Shown here: one piece after another, positions 8,815-15,963 of the stretch
Layout: the number at the start of each line of letters is the position of its first letter
How positions within the stretch are numbered: position 1 is the first letter of the stretch
Origin: JBOGJI01 sp050747865
Lineage (GTDB): Bacteria; Acidobacteriota; Thermoanaerobaculia; Multivoradales; JAHEKO01
DNA length: 28,371 nucleotides
Reading direction: 5' to 3'
Assembly: GCA_050747865.1 (NCBI GenBank)
Contig: JBOGJI010000103.1
Coordinates: forward strand, 1-28,371
Program-made: the position numbers and the translations under genes
Notes under the pieces: model-generated
Seen by the model: the letters and a program-made list of their open reading frames with translations, nothing else
The model's database searches: none
What the model was told of the DNA's origin: nothing

Positions 8815-9216
8815 TCAGCCGCGAGCCAGGGCCATGAACGCCCTGGGCGAGAGGATGCGGATCGGGGACTCCGCAGCGACCACCAGGAGGTCTTGGTCCC
8901 CACTCACGAGGATCTCTGCACCGGCCAGGATGGCATCGGCCAGGACTCGTTCATCGTCAGGATCTCGCAAGGAGATCGGGCAAGGCGCATCACCCCGGGG
9001 AACGATGCCGCATCGCTCGAGGACGGTTTCCACCGCAGAGAGCGCCTCTCGGCTTGCCGCGAGCTTCTCGGTCAGGACTCGGCGGACTTCCTGCGCAACG
9101 ACCTCAGGAACGACGATCTCGTACTCGGACAGAACGAGCCTCAAGACGTCGGCGCAGAGCCCCCGGGCGACGAAGGCGGCGACGAGGACGTTGGAGTCCA
9201 AGCAGACGCGCGTCAC
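8815..9216 (-). CDS. PIN-domain ribonuclease toxin (putative)
   Basis: Small PIN-fold protein of 133 residues, predicted to cleave RNA with a metal held by acidic residues. D7 lies in CLDSNVLVAAF, E43 follows the first sheet, D94 is in ERVLADAI, and D107/D109 are in VSGDQDLL. These are the expected PIN positions. Its GTG start at 9216 overlaps the stop of the upstream ribbon-helix-helix gene as GTGA, the antitoxin-first arrangement of VapBC-like modules. The family resembles COG1569 PIN proteins. Codons are less GC-rich at third positions (GTT, CCT, GAT, CGA) than in the neighbours, suggesting acquisition by transfer. Target RNA is unknown. Confidence 0.85.
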   Translation of the reverse strand: MTRVCLDSNVLVAAFVARGLCADVLRLVLSEYEIVVPEVVAQEVRRVLTEKLAASREALSAVETVLERCGIVPRGDAPCPISLRDPDDERVLADAILAGAEILVSGDQDLLVVAAESPIRILSPRAFMALARG

Positions 9217-9434
9217 GAGACGAGCTTGAAGACGTCCTCATCGGTGTAGATGCCTCGAGCCTCAGCGAGCGGGATCAGCTTCCGCCGGGCCTCCTCCAGG
9301 AGCTCCAGCGTCAACTGCCGGCGTAGCGCCTCACGGACCACCTCGCTGCGCGAACGCCCGGTATCGCGGCAGACTCGATCGAGCATCTCCTCGATGCTCG
9401 GATCCAGACGAACGGTAACCGCAGCGGTCTTCAT
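9213..9434 (-). CDS. Ribbon-helix-helix antitoxin (VapB/CopG-like)
   Basis: DNA-binding protein of 73 residues. The N-terminal beta strand TAAVTVRLD (3-11) is followed by two helices joined at DTGRSRSEVVREALRRQ (24-40), the classic RHH pattern. The acidic and hydrophobic C-terminus (about 42-73) probably wraps the PIN toxin and blocks its active site. The ATG at 9434 gives the compact RHH N-terminus; an upstream in-frame start would add 18 residues that do not fit the fold. That ATG lies inside a perfect inverted repeat, the expected position for an operator bound by the antitoxin or the toxin-antitoxin complex. Codon use is lower in GC3 than in surrounding genes. Confidence 0.85.
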   Translation of the reverse strand: MKTAAVTVRLDPSIEEMLDRVCRDTGRSRSEVVREALRRQLTLELLEEARRKLIPLAEARGIYTDEDVFKLVS

Positions 9435-9457
9435 GTAGTACACCGTACTACATGAAG
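9429..9457. promoter_or_regulatory. 29-bp perfect palindrome: likely toxin-antitoxin operator
   Basis: Arms CTTCATGTAGTAC (9429-9441) and GTACTACATGAAG (9445-9457) are exact reverse complements around a 3-bp centre. The element covers the antitoxin ATG. Each arm contains TGTAGTAC, a short half-site of the type bound by RHH dimers. Autoregulation is inferred from position and symmetry, not shown. Because it is symmetric, it also places ATGAAG on the plus strand by chance. Confidence 0.75.
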
Positions 9458-9484
9458 GCGATTCCCGCAAGACAGGTGACAGGC

Positions 9485-9955
9485 TCACTCGTCTTCTGCG
9501 GGGGCGGTGCGGTCGAAGTGCAGCAGGTTGCCGGGCGCGGCGGGCGCGGCGGCGTCAGGATTCTGGTGAGCCTCTTCGGCGGCCGGCTCGGGCTCTGCCG
9601 GGACGGCGAGGTGGAGGGCGAACTCGGCGGCGGGATCGACGAAGGTGGTGAGGGCGGCGAAGGGGACGCGCAGGCGCTGGTAGCGACCGCCGAAGCGCAA
9701 GGTCACGGCGAAGGCCTCGTCGTCCACCGCCAGCTCCCAGAACTGTTGCTGGAGCACCACGGTCATGGTCTCCGGGTGCTGGCGCCGCAGGGCGGGAGCC
9801 ATCTCGAGCTCGGGGTGCGTGGTGTCGAAGGTGAGATAGAAGTGGTGCTCGCCGGGGAGACCCTCTGCGGCCACCTGGGTCAGCACGCGACGGATGACGT
9901 CGCGCCCGGCGTCGCGCAGCAGCGCCGCGTAGTCGATGGCGGCGTGCTCGGTCAT
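9485..9955 (-). CDS. SspB-like ClpXP adaptor protein
   Basis: Predicted cytosolic adaptor that binds ssrA-like degrons and delivers substrates to the ClpXP protease. The 156 residues begin with an N-terminal helix (YAALLRDAGRDVIRRVL). The characteristic block GLPGEHHFYLTFDT (32-45) follows, then MTVVLQQQFWELAV (64-77), FAVTLRFGG and VPFAALTTFVDP (98-108). These match the alphaproteobacterial SspB-alpha pattern closely. A Glu/Ala/Pro-rich flexible linker (about 119-142) leads to a short hydrophobic tail GNLLHFDRT, positioned like the ClpX-binding motif of known SspB proteins. The ATG at 9955 overlaps the phosphatase stop (ATGA), so translation is probably coupled. No clp genes are nearby. Confidence 0.88.
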   Translation of the reverse strand: MTEHAAIDYAALLRDAGRDVIRRVLTQVAAEGLPGEHHFYLTFDTTHPELEMAPALRRQHPETMTVVLQQQFWELAVDDEAFAVTLRFGGRYQRLRVPFAALTTFVDPAAEFALHLAVPAEPEPAAEEAHQNPDAAAPAAPGNLLHFDRTAPAEDE

Positions 9956-10716
9956 TGCGGCGGGTTCTGCTCCCACGAGCCGTATACCGGGTTGGGGAAG
10001 ACGATCCACCGATCCCCGAAAGGCTCGAGGGCCTGGGGGCCGGCATGGCGGATCTCCTGGTCGGCGGCGGGAAAGTCCTCGATGTTGTCGCCCAGATAGA
10101 GGACGACCTCGAGCGGCGGCAGCCCGGCCGCGGTCTGCCCCTGCTCCACGGCGCGGAAGCGCGGGTCTTTGTCCCTGCTGCCGTCCGCCGGCCGGCAGAG
10201 CATGGCGTCGTACGGCAGGGCCTCTTGCTGGAAATTCGCCTCCGTGTCGGCGCACTCCTCGGCCCTGCGGTTGGTGACGATTGCGAGGTGGCCGCCCAGC
10301 TCGTGCACCCGCTCGAGGAACGCCCGGGCTCCGGGGAGCGCGGGGGCCTCGCGGCGGGCTACCCATTCGGTCCAGCTCTCGGGCGTGTAGTACGCGCCGA
10401 TCGCGGCTCGCTCTACGGCGTAGAGCGAGTTGTCGAGGATCGTCTCGTCGGCGTCGGCGACCACCGCCCAGGTGCCCGGCTCGCGACCGCTCGCCAGCTC
10501 CTCGAGCCGGCCGCCGGCGAGCCGGAAGGTCTGGACGTAGACGGCGCGGTGCTCCGCCGCGGTCCGCTGCCACTGCAACGCCAGCGGCCACTCCGCTTCG
10601 GCGGGGGCAGGCGCGGATGATGGCGGCCGCGGCGCCGTCGCTGTAGCGCACCCTCCAGCGACCGCACTGATCAGCATCACGATCGCCAGACAGCGTCGGA
10701 GACTTGAATCAGCCAT
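9952..10716 (-). CDS. Lipoprotein e(P4)-type acid phosphatase / 5'-nucleotidase (HAD class C)
   Basis: Outer-membrane or periplasmic lipoprotein phosphatase that would remove phosphate from nucleotides such as NMN or from other phosphomonoesters. The signal peptide (residues 1-22) ends in AGGC with lipidated C23. HAD motif I is DADETILDNS (nucleophile D88, acid D90). Then come TNRRAEE (motif II), a lysine in RDKDPR (motif III) and GDNIEDF (motif IV). The length of 254 matches the e(P4) family. The ATG at 10716 is preferred because it overlaps the peptidase stop by only 8 bp and gives a short n-region; an ATG at 10737 would add seven residues. The stop overlaps the SspB-like gene start. Confidence 0.9.
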   Translation of the reverse strand: MADSSLRRCLAIVMLISAVAGGCATATAPRPPSSAPAPAEAEWPLALQWQRTAAEHRAVYVQTFRLAGGRLEELASGREPGTWAVVADADETILDNSLYAVERAAIGAYYTPESWTEWVARREAPALPGARAFLERVHELGGHLAIVTNRRAEECADTEANFQQEALPYDAMLCRPADGSRDKDPRFRAVEQGQTAAGLPPLEVVLYLGDNIEDFPAADQEIRHAGPQALEPFGDRWIVFPNPVYGSWEQNPPQ

Positions 10717-12940
10717 CGCCGTTGGTGTCCGTGACATTCAGTGCTTTGAGCAGGAAGGCGTATTCGAAGGCCCGCTCGTGCAGCCGTTCGAAGCGGCCCG
10801 AGGCGCCGGCGTGGCCGGCGCCCATGTGGGTCTTGAGCAGCAGCAGCTCGTCGCCCGTCCTCGTCGCGCGCAGTCGGGCGACCCACTTGGCCGGCTCCCA
10901 ATATTGCACGCGGGGGTCGTTCAAGCCCGCCGTGACCAGCAGGCGCGGGTACTCCTGGGCCTTCACATTGTCGTACGGGGAGTAGCTCAACATGTAGTCG
11001 TAATAGGTCTTGTCGTTCGGGTTTCCCCACTCCTCGTATTCGGTGACGGTCAGCGGGATCGAGTCGTCGAGCATGGTGTTGATCACGTCGACGAAGGGGA
11101 CGCCGGCGATGGCGGCGCCGAAGAGGTCGGCGCGCATGTTGAGCACGGCGCCGATCAGCAGGCCGCCGGCCGAGCGCCCCATGATGGAGAGCCTCTCGGG
11201 CGCCGTGTAGCGGCCGGCCACGAGGTGCTCGGCGCAGGCGATGAAGTCGGTGAAGGTGTTGCGCTTGGCGAGCATCTTGCCGGCGTCGTGCCACGGCTCC
11301 CCCATCTCGCTGCCGCCGCGGATGTGGGCGATGGCGACCAGGAAGCCGCGGTCGAGCAGGCTCACCAGGTCCGAGTTGAACGAGGGGTCGTAGCTCGAGC
11401 CGTACGAGCCATAGCCGATGAGCAGCGCCGGGCGGCTCCCGTCGCGCTCGAAGCCCTGGCGGTAGACGAGCGAGACCGCGACGCGCGTCCCGTCCTCCGC
11501 GGTTGCCCAGACGCGCTCGGCGCGGTAGAGCTCACGCTCGTAGGTCGGCACCGGCCGGCGCTTCATGAGCTCCATGTTCCCCGCATCGAGGTGGTAGTCG
11601 TAGACGCTGGCCGGCGTGACCAGGGAGCTGTAGCCGAAGCGATACGTATCGGTCACGAACTCGGGGTTGTCGTCGCCGAAGAGCGTGTAGTCCTCCTCGG
11701 GGAAGATGAGTCGCCGGTCTCCCGCCCCGTCGTAGCCGCGCACGCGCAGGTGCGGCAGCCCCTCCTCGCGCTCCCACACGACCATGAAGTCGCGGAACAG
11801 GTCGACGGCCTCGAGCATCACCTCCGGCCGGTGGGCGAGGACCTCCTCCAGGTCCTCCCAGCCGCCGCCGGCGACCGGCAGGCGCGCGAGCCGGAAGTTC
11901 TTCGCCTCCGCGTTGGTGAGGACATAGAAGTGCTCGCCGTGATGGTCGATGGAGTATTCGGTCCCCTGGCGCCGCGGCAACACCACGCGGAAGTCGCCCT
12001 GCGGCTCGTCCGCCGGCAGCACCCGGACCTCGCTGGTGATGGAGCTGCCCAGGTCGATGACCACGAAGGCCTCGCTGCGCGTGACCCCGAGGTCGACGTA
12101 GAAGCGCTCGTCGGTCTCCTCGTAGACGATGTCGTCCTCGGCCGCGACCGCTCCCAGGACGTGCCGCCAGACCCGGTACGGGCGCTTGGCTTCATCCAGG
12201 GTCGTGTAGAACAGCGTCCGGTTGTCGGCCGCCCAGGCGACGCCGTAGTAGGTGTTCTGGATGTGGTCGGGCAATAGCTCGCCCGTCCGCAGGTCCTTGA
12301 CCACCAGCTCGTAGACCTCGGCGCCGGTAATGTCGGTCGAATACGCCAGCAGGCGATGGTCGGGGCTGGTCCCCAAGGCGCCGAGCCGGAAGTACTCGTG
12401 ACCTTCCGCCAGGGCGTTGACGTCGAGCAGCAGCTCTTCGGCCGCCTCGAGGCTTCCCTTCTTGCGGCAGTAGATCGGGTACTGCTTCCCCTCCTCCGTG
12501 CGTGTGTAGTACCAGTAGTCGTCCTCGCGCGCCGGGACCGAGACGTCCTCCTCCTGGATCCGCCCGCGCATCTCCCGGTAGAGGCTCTCCTGGAGGTCCT
12601 CAGTGTCCGTCATCACCGATTCGGTGTAGGCGTTCTCGGCCTCCAGATAGGCGATGACCTCCGGGTCTCCCCGCCGCTCCAGCCAGGCGTAGGGGTCCTC
12701 CCTCACCTCGCCGTGGATCTCCGTCTGCTCGGTTTCGATCTTCGCGATCGGCGCCTCGGCAACCGCAGGCGTCGTGGTGGCCACCGCTTCCATCTGTTCG
12801 CTTGCCTCCCGACTCGCCGTCGGCGTCTTCGCCCCGCAGCCGGGGCAACCCCAGCGCGAGATGCCACAGCCCGTCGACAGCACCGCGACCGCCAATACGG
12901 TCGCTTTCACAGTCCACAGGTAACTCGCATTCGACTTCAT
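10709..12940 (-). CDS. Oligopeptidase B-like S9 peptidase, predicted lipoprotein
   Basis: Serine peptidase of 743 residues that would cleave short peptides, by family knowledge after Arg or Lys. A seven-bladed propeller spans about residues 75-470 and an alpha/beta hydrolase domain follows. The triad is S590 in GRSAGG, D675 in LNDPRVQYWEP and H710 in GAGHAG. Oligopeptidase B is usually cytosolic, but this one opens with MKSNASYLWTVKATVLAVAVL and a lipobox-like STGC (C25), so export is predicted. The extreme C-terminus is DTNGDG, resembling the start of a calcium-binding loop. GGAG lies just upstream of the ATG and a TAGGAT -10-like hexamer lies farther up. It is followed with overlap by the phosphatase gene. 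Confidence 0.93.
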   Translation of the reverse strand: MKSNASYLWTVKATVLAVAVLSTGCGISRWGCPGCGAKTPTASREASEQMEAVATTTPAVAEAPIAKIETEQTEIHGEVREDPYAWLERRGDPEVIAYLEAENAYTESVMTDTEDLQESLYREMRGRIQEEDVSVPAREDDYWYYTRTEEGKQYPIYCRKKGSLEAAEELLLDVNALAEGHEYFRLGALGTSPDHRLLAYSTDITGAEVYELVVKDLRTGELLPDHIQNTYYGVAWAADNRTLFYTTLDEAKRPYRVWRHVLGAVAAEDDIVYEETDERFYVDLGVTRSEAFVVIDLGSSITSEVRVLPADEPQGDFRVVLPRRQGTEYSIDHHGEHFYVLTNAEAKNFRLARLPVAGGGWEDLEEVLAHRPEVMLEAVDLFRDFMVVWEREEGLPHLRVRGYDGAGDRRLIFPEEDYTLFGDDNPEFVTDTYRFGYSSLVTPASVYDYHLDAGNMELMKRRPVPTYERELYRAERVWATAEDGTRVAVSLVYRQGFERDGSRPALLIGYGSYGSSYDPSFNSDLVSLLDRGFLVAIAHIRGGSEMGEPWHDAGKMLAKRNTFTDFIACAEHLVAGRYTAPERLSIMGRSAGGLLIGAVLNMRADLFGAAIAGVPFVDVINTMLDDSIPLTVTEYEEWGNPNDKTYYDYMLSYSPYDNVKAQEYPRLLVTAGLNDPRVQYWEPAKWVARLRATRTGDELLLLKTHMGAGHAGASGRFERLHERAFEYAFLLKALNVTDTNGDG

Positions 12941-12987
12941 GATGACTCCGCCCTTCTCCGGCGGCGGATCCTAACCCGCCGCGAGCC

Positions 12988-13016
12988 GTAGCGGCCGAGA
13001 TCAGCCCGGCAGCTAC
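12988..13016. repeat. GTAGC-type imperfect palindrome at the Nudix-MBL gene end
   Basis: Arms GTAGCGGCCG and CCCGGCAGCTAC pair imperfectly (GTAGC and GCCG paired, with a mismatch between) and enclose a short loop. The TAG stop of the Nudix-MBL gene (13015-13013, minus) lies in one arm. It may act as a weak terminator or be a short dispersed repeat; related copies occur at 22421-22435, 23253-23298 and 25191-25201. Confidence 0.5.
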
Positions 13017-14614
13017 ACCTCGGGGAGGCGTCCGGCGCGGCGGAGGCGCTCGAGGTGGGCCTCGATCTGGCGTGCGGCGAGGGGCCAGGCGAGCTCGGGA
13101 ACGTCGTCGTAGACGGTCGGCAGCATCGCCTGGGGGTCCGTGCGGCCGCCGCGCCAGGCGTCGAGGATGCGCTCTTCTCGCCACAGGCGGTGCTCGATCA
13201 GCTCCGCAAGATAGCGCGCCGGCTCCGGCACTGCGGGGCCGTGGGCGGGGAGCAGCGCGGCGAGCGGCATCGCCCGCAGGCGCTCCAGGGAGGCCAGATA
13301 GTCGTCCATGTCGCCGTCGGGCGGGTCGACGACGATGGTCGATACCGCCGACACCAGGTCGCCGGCCGCCAGGCTCCCCCGTTCGGCGTCGAGGAAGCAG
13401 AGATGCCCTCGGGTGTGCCCCGGCGTGTGGAGGACGCGCAGGGTCATCGGCTCCGGCCCTTGCAGCCGCCGCTCGACGCCCTCCTCGAGCTCTCCACGCA
13501 CGGACACCCCGAGATCCGTCAGCCGGCGAGCCGTGCGCGCGTGTGCCAGCACCGGCACGTCGAGCTCGCCGGCCGCCTGCGCGACGCCGCCGACGTGGTC
13601 CAGGTGGTGGTGAGTGAGCCAGATCTCGACGACCCGGCGCCCCTCGCCGGACTCCAGGTGCGCGAGCGCCTCCAGCAGCCGTCGTTGCTCCTGCGGATCC
13701 GGGGACCCGGGATCCACCAGCACGCACTCCCCGAAGCCGAGCAGGTAGGCGTTGGTATGGGTCGCCGGAGGCAGCGTCGGGGTCGCCAGCGGGAAGGCCA
13801 GCATCCCGGGAACGAACTCGACGCGGCGGAACGAGACGACATTGGCTTCGGAGGCGTCGCACAGCCGCGGCAGGCCTTCGACCGGGCCGTCTTCGGCCAG
13901 GACGTGCAGGATGTGGAGGATGGGCGGCGCCGCGAGGACCTGCCCGCTGCGCCAGCGCGCGAGCGCCTCCGCGGGTCGAACCCATTCCCCGCTCGCGAGC
14001 TCGCCCGGGACGACCCGCGGCTCGACATCACGCCCCGCAGGCCATTCGAGGAGGAAGAAGCGGTTGTCGAAACGCACGGGGCCGAGCGGCGGCGTCAGCC
14101 ACCGACCGGCATAGACCAGGGGCGAGGCATCGAATACGACACCGGCCTCGACCAGCGCCGCGGCGCTCGATCGCCGCTCCTCGATCGTGCGCCGCCGAAT
14201 CCCTTCCAGATCGGCGGCGCGGGGACCTATGCCGTGGGTGACACCCGTCTCTTCGAACAGCTCGCGCAGAGCCGCCGCCACGACGCCGGGGGCGAGCGCC
14301 TCGGGCAGCGGCAAGGCCTCGGCCAGGAACTCGGCCGGCATGCCGCCGTCGACCGGCGCCTCGTCGACGCCGGACGGACGGCTCTCGACCGCGACTCCCG
14401 AGTCCCCCTTCTCCACCGCGCCCCCGGGAAAGGCGTACCAGCCGCCCATGAACTTCAGCTCCGGCGCCCGCCGGACCCAGAAGACCTCCAGCTCTCCGTC
14501 GTCGTCCCGCCGCCACAGCACCACCGAAGCCGAGGCTCGTGGCGGGCGCGCCGGCGTGCCCTGCACCGCGCCCAGCCCGGTCAGGACCTTCTCGTAGAGT
14601 CCGCCGTTCGACAC
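13013..14614 (-). CDS. Nudix hydrolase - metallo-beta-lactamase fusion protein
   Basis: Two-domain protein of 533 residues. The N-terminal half (about 22-245) resembles NUDT19/RP2-type Nudix hydrolases: FMGGWYAFPGGAVEKGD, a long insert of about 45 residues, then the rest of the box AALRELFEETGV (R117, E118, E121, E122). Relatives cleave CoA or nucleotide diphosphates. The C-terminal half (about 260-520) is a LACTB2-like metallo-hydrolase with THHHLDH (H335, H337, D339, H340), HTPGH (H400), GDLVS (D419) and AHGP (H458), all metal ligands present. Both halves look active; substrates are unknown. The start is GTG at 14614. No ribosome site is visible, and TACAAA lies 7 nt upstream, so the mRNA may be leaderless. 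It is divergent from the aminotransferase gene. Confidence 0.88.
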   Translation of the reverse strand: MSNGGLYEKVLTGLGAVQGTPARPPRASASVVLWRRDDDGELEVFWVRRAPELKFMGGWYAFPGGAVEKGDSGVAVESRPSGVDEAPVDGGMPAEFLAEALPLPEALAPGVVAAALRELFEETGVTHGIGPRAADLEGIRRRTIEERRSSAAALVEAGVVFDASPLVYAGRWLTPPLGPVRFDNRFFLLEWPAGRDVEPRVVPGELASGEWVRPAEALARWRSGQVLAAPPILHILHVLAEDGPVEGLPRLCDASEANVVSFRRVEFVPGMLAFPLATPTLPPATHTNAYLLGFGECVLVDPGSPDPQEQRRLLEALAHLESGEGRRVVEIWLTHHHLDHVGGVAQAAGELDVPVLAHARTARRLTDLGVSVRGELEEGVERRLQGPEPMTLRVLHTPGHTRGHLCFLDAERGSLAAGDLVSAVSTIVVDPPDGDMDDYLASLERLRAMPLAALLPAHGPAVPEPARYLAELIEHRLWREERILDAWRGGRTDPQAMLPTVYDDVPELAWPLAARQIEAHLERLRRAGRLPEV

Positions 14615-14621
14615 GCCGGCG

Positions 14622-14627
14622 TTTGTA
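14622..14627 (-). promoter_or_regulatory. Candidate -10 element (TACAAA) of the Nudix-MBL gene
   Basis: Minus-strand TACAAA ends 7 nt before the GTG start, so the transcript would begin at or next to the start codon. It lies in the 63-bp divergent region shared with the aminotransferase gene. Confidence 0.4.
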
Positions 14628-14660
14628 GCAGATTTCTCTCTGCCTCGCCGTACCGGGTGG

Positions 14661-14666
14661 TAGGCT
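14661..14666 (+). promoter_or_regulatory. Candidate -10 element (TAGGCT) of the aminotransferase gene
   Basis: TAGGCT ends 11 nt before the ATG at 14678. The hexamer and spacing are nearly the same as at the glycosyltransferase gene (1695). No ribosome site follows it. Confidence 0.35.
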
Positions 14667-14677
14667 CCGTTCTCCGT

Positions 14678-15832
14678 ATGCCCAGGTACCCGGACATCGC
14701 GCCTTCGGTGGCGGCCGTGCGGGGATCGGTCTATTCCGCGCTCGCCCGCCGGCCCGCCTCCGGCGTGGAGCCGATCCCGCTGCACATCGGGGACACCTGG
14801 ATGGAGCCGCCCGAAGGCTGCCGCATGGAGGACCTGAGGGTCGAGGAGCATCCCGGGATGCACCGCTACGCCCCGGTCGCCGGGCTGCCGGCGCTGCTCT
14901 CGGCAATCGCCACCCACCATGGCGGACGCACCGGCGTCGACACGAGCACGGGGCAAGTGCTCGTCGCCGCCGGCGCCACCGGGGCCCTGGGTGCCGCGGC
15001 CGGGGCGCTCCTCGAGCCGGGCGACGAGGTGCTGCTCGCCGCCCCCTACTGGCCGCTGATCGCCGGCATCGTGCGCTCCTTCCATGGCGTGCCCGTGGAT
15101 GTGCCGCTGGTCGGCGAGGCGACGTCCGCCGCCGAGGCGGTGGTGCGCTTCGAGGCGCTGCGGACCGAGCGCACGGTGGCGGTCTACTGGAACACGCCGC
15201 ACAACCCCACCGGCAGGCTGCTGCCGCGCGACTGGATCGAGGCGTTGGTCGACTGGGCGCGAAGCCGCGAGCTGTGGATCCTTGCCGATGACGTCTACGA
15301 GGACTACGTCTACGACGGCGAGCACACCTACACCCGGCCGCTGGCGCGCGAGCGCACGGTCTCCGTGCACTCCTTCTCCAAGGCCTACGGCATGGCCGGC
15401 AACCGCTGCGGCTACCTCGTCGCACCCGAAGAGGCCGTCGCCGCCATGCGCAAGGTGGCCACCCACACCTTCTACTCCACCCCGACCGCCGCCCAGCTCG
15501 CCGCCCTCAACGCCTTGAACGGCGCCGGAGACCCCTGGGTCGCGGCCGCGTGCGAGAAATACGCGGCCTTGGGCCGCATGGCCGCCGAGCGGCTGGGCGT
15601 CGAGCCGCCCCAGGGGAGCACCTTCCTCTTCCTCGACGTCGGCGACGCCGCGGGCGAAGACGGCCTGGCCGGCTTCCTCGCCGTCTGCGCCGAGCGCGGC
15701 GTCCTGCTCGCTCCCGGCCCCAGCTTCGGCCCCTATCCCCACCACGCTCGGCTCTGCTTCACCGCCGCCCCGCCGGATCAGGTCGAGCGCGGCGTCACGA
15801 TCCTCGCCGAGCTGCTGGGGCGCTCGACCTGA
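14678..15832 (+). CDS. Class I/II PLP-dependent aminotransferase
   Basis: Cytosolic fold-type I aminotransferase of 384 residues. It would move an amino group between an amino acid and a 2-oxo acid. Motifs are YWNTPHNPTG (N176, contacts the PLP ring), ILADDVYEDYVY (D204/D205 and Y207), HSFSKAYGMAGNRCGY with the Schiff-base lysine K235 and phosphate-binding R243, and a C-terminal ARLCF whose arginine would bind the substrate carboxylate. The pattern is closest to aspartate/aromatic or AlaT-like enzymes, but specificity cannot be read. The ATG at 14678 gives the usual N-terminus. Transcribed away from the Nudix-MBL gene; the amidohydrolase gene follows after 131 bp. Confidence 0.92.
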   Translation: MPRYPDIAPSVAAVRGSVYSALARRPASGVEPIPLHIGDTWMEPPEGCRMEDLRVEEHPGMHRYAPVAGLPALLSAIATHHGGRTGVDTSTGQVLVAAGATGALGAAAGALLEPGDEVLLAAPYWPLIAGIVRSFHGVPVDVPLVGEATSAAEAVVRFEALRTERTVAVYWNTPHNPTGRLLPRDWIEALVDWARSRELWILADDVYEDYVYDGEHTYTRPLARERTVSVHSFSKAYGMAGNRCGYLVAPEEAVAAMRKVATHTFYSTPTAAQLAALNALNGAGDPWVAAACEKYAALGRMAAERLGVEPPQGSTFLFLDVGDAAGEDGLAGFLAVCAERGVLLAPGPSFGPYPHHARLCFTAAPPDQVERGVTILAELLGRST

Positions 15833-15963
15833 CGTTCGCCGGCGCCGGGATCGGAGCACGAGGGCCAGTGCGATCCAGCAGCTCGAAACCCCTGTTGCTT
15901 CAGCACGTATGTGAACAGGAAAAGCACGTGCGGCCTCGGAGAGGGGCCGAGAGGAGAAGGACT

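Noticed and set aside
9452..10099. Plus-strand frame starting from the ATGAAG in the toxin-antitoxin palindrome
   Set aside because: The start codon exists only because the operator is symmetric; the rest is antisense to the SspB-like and phosphatase genes.
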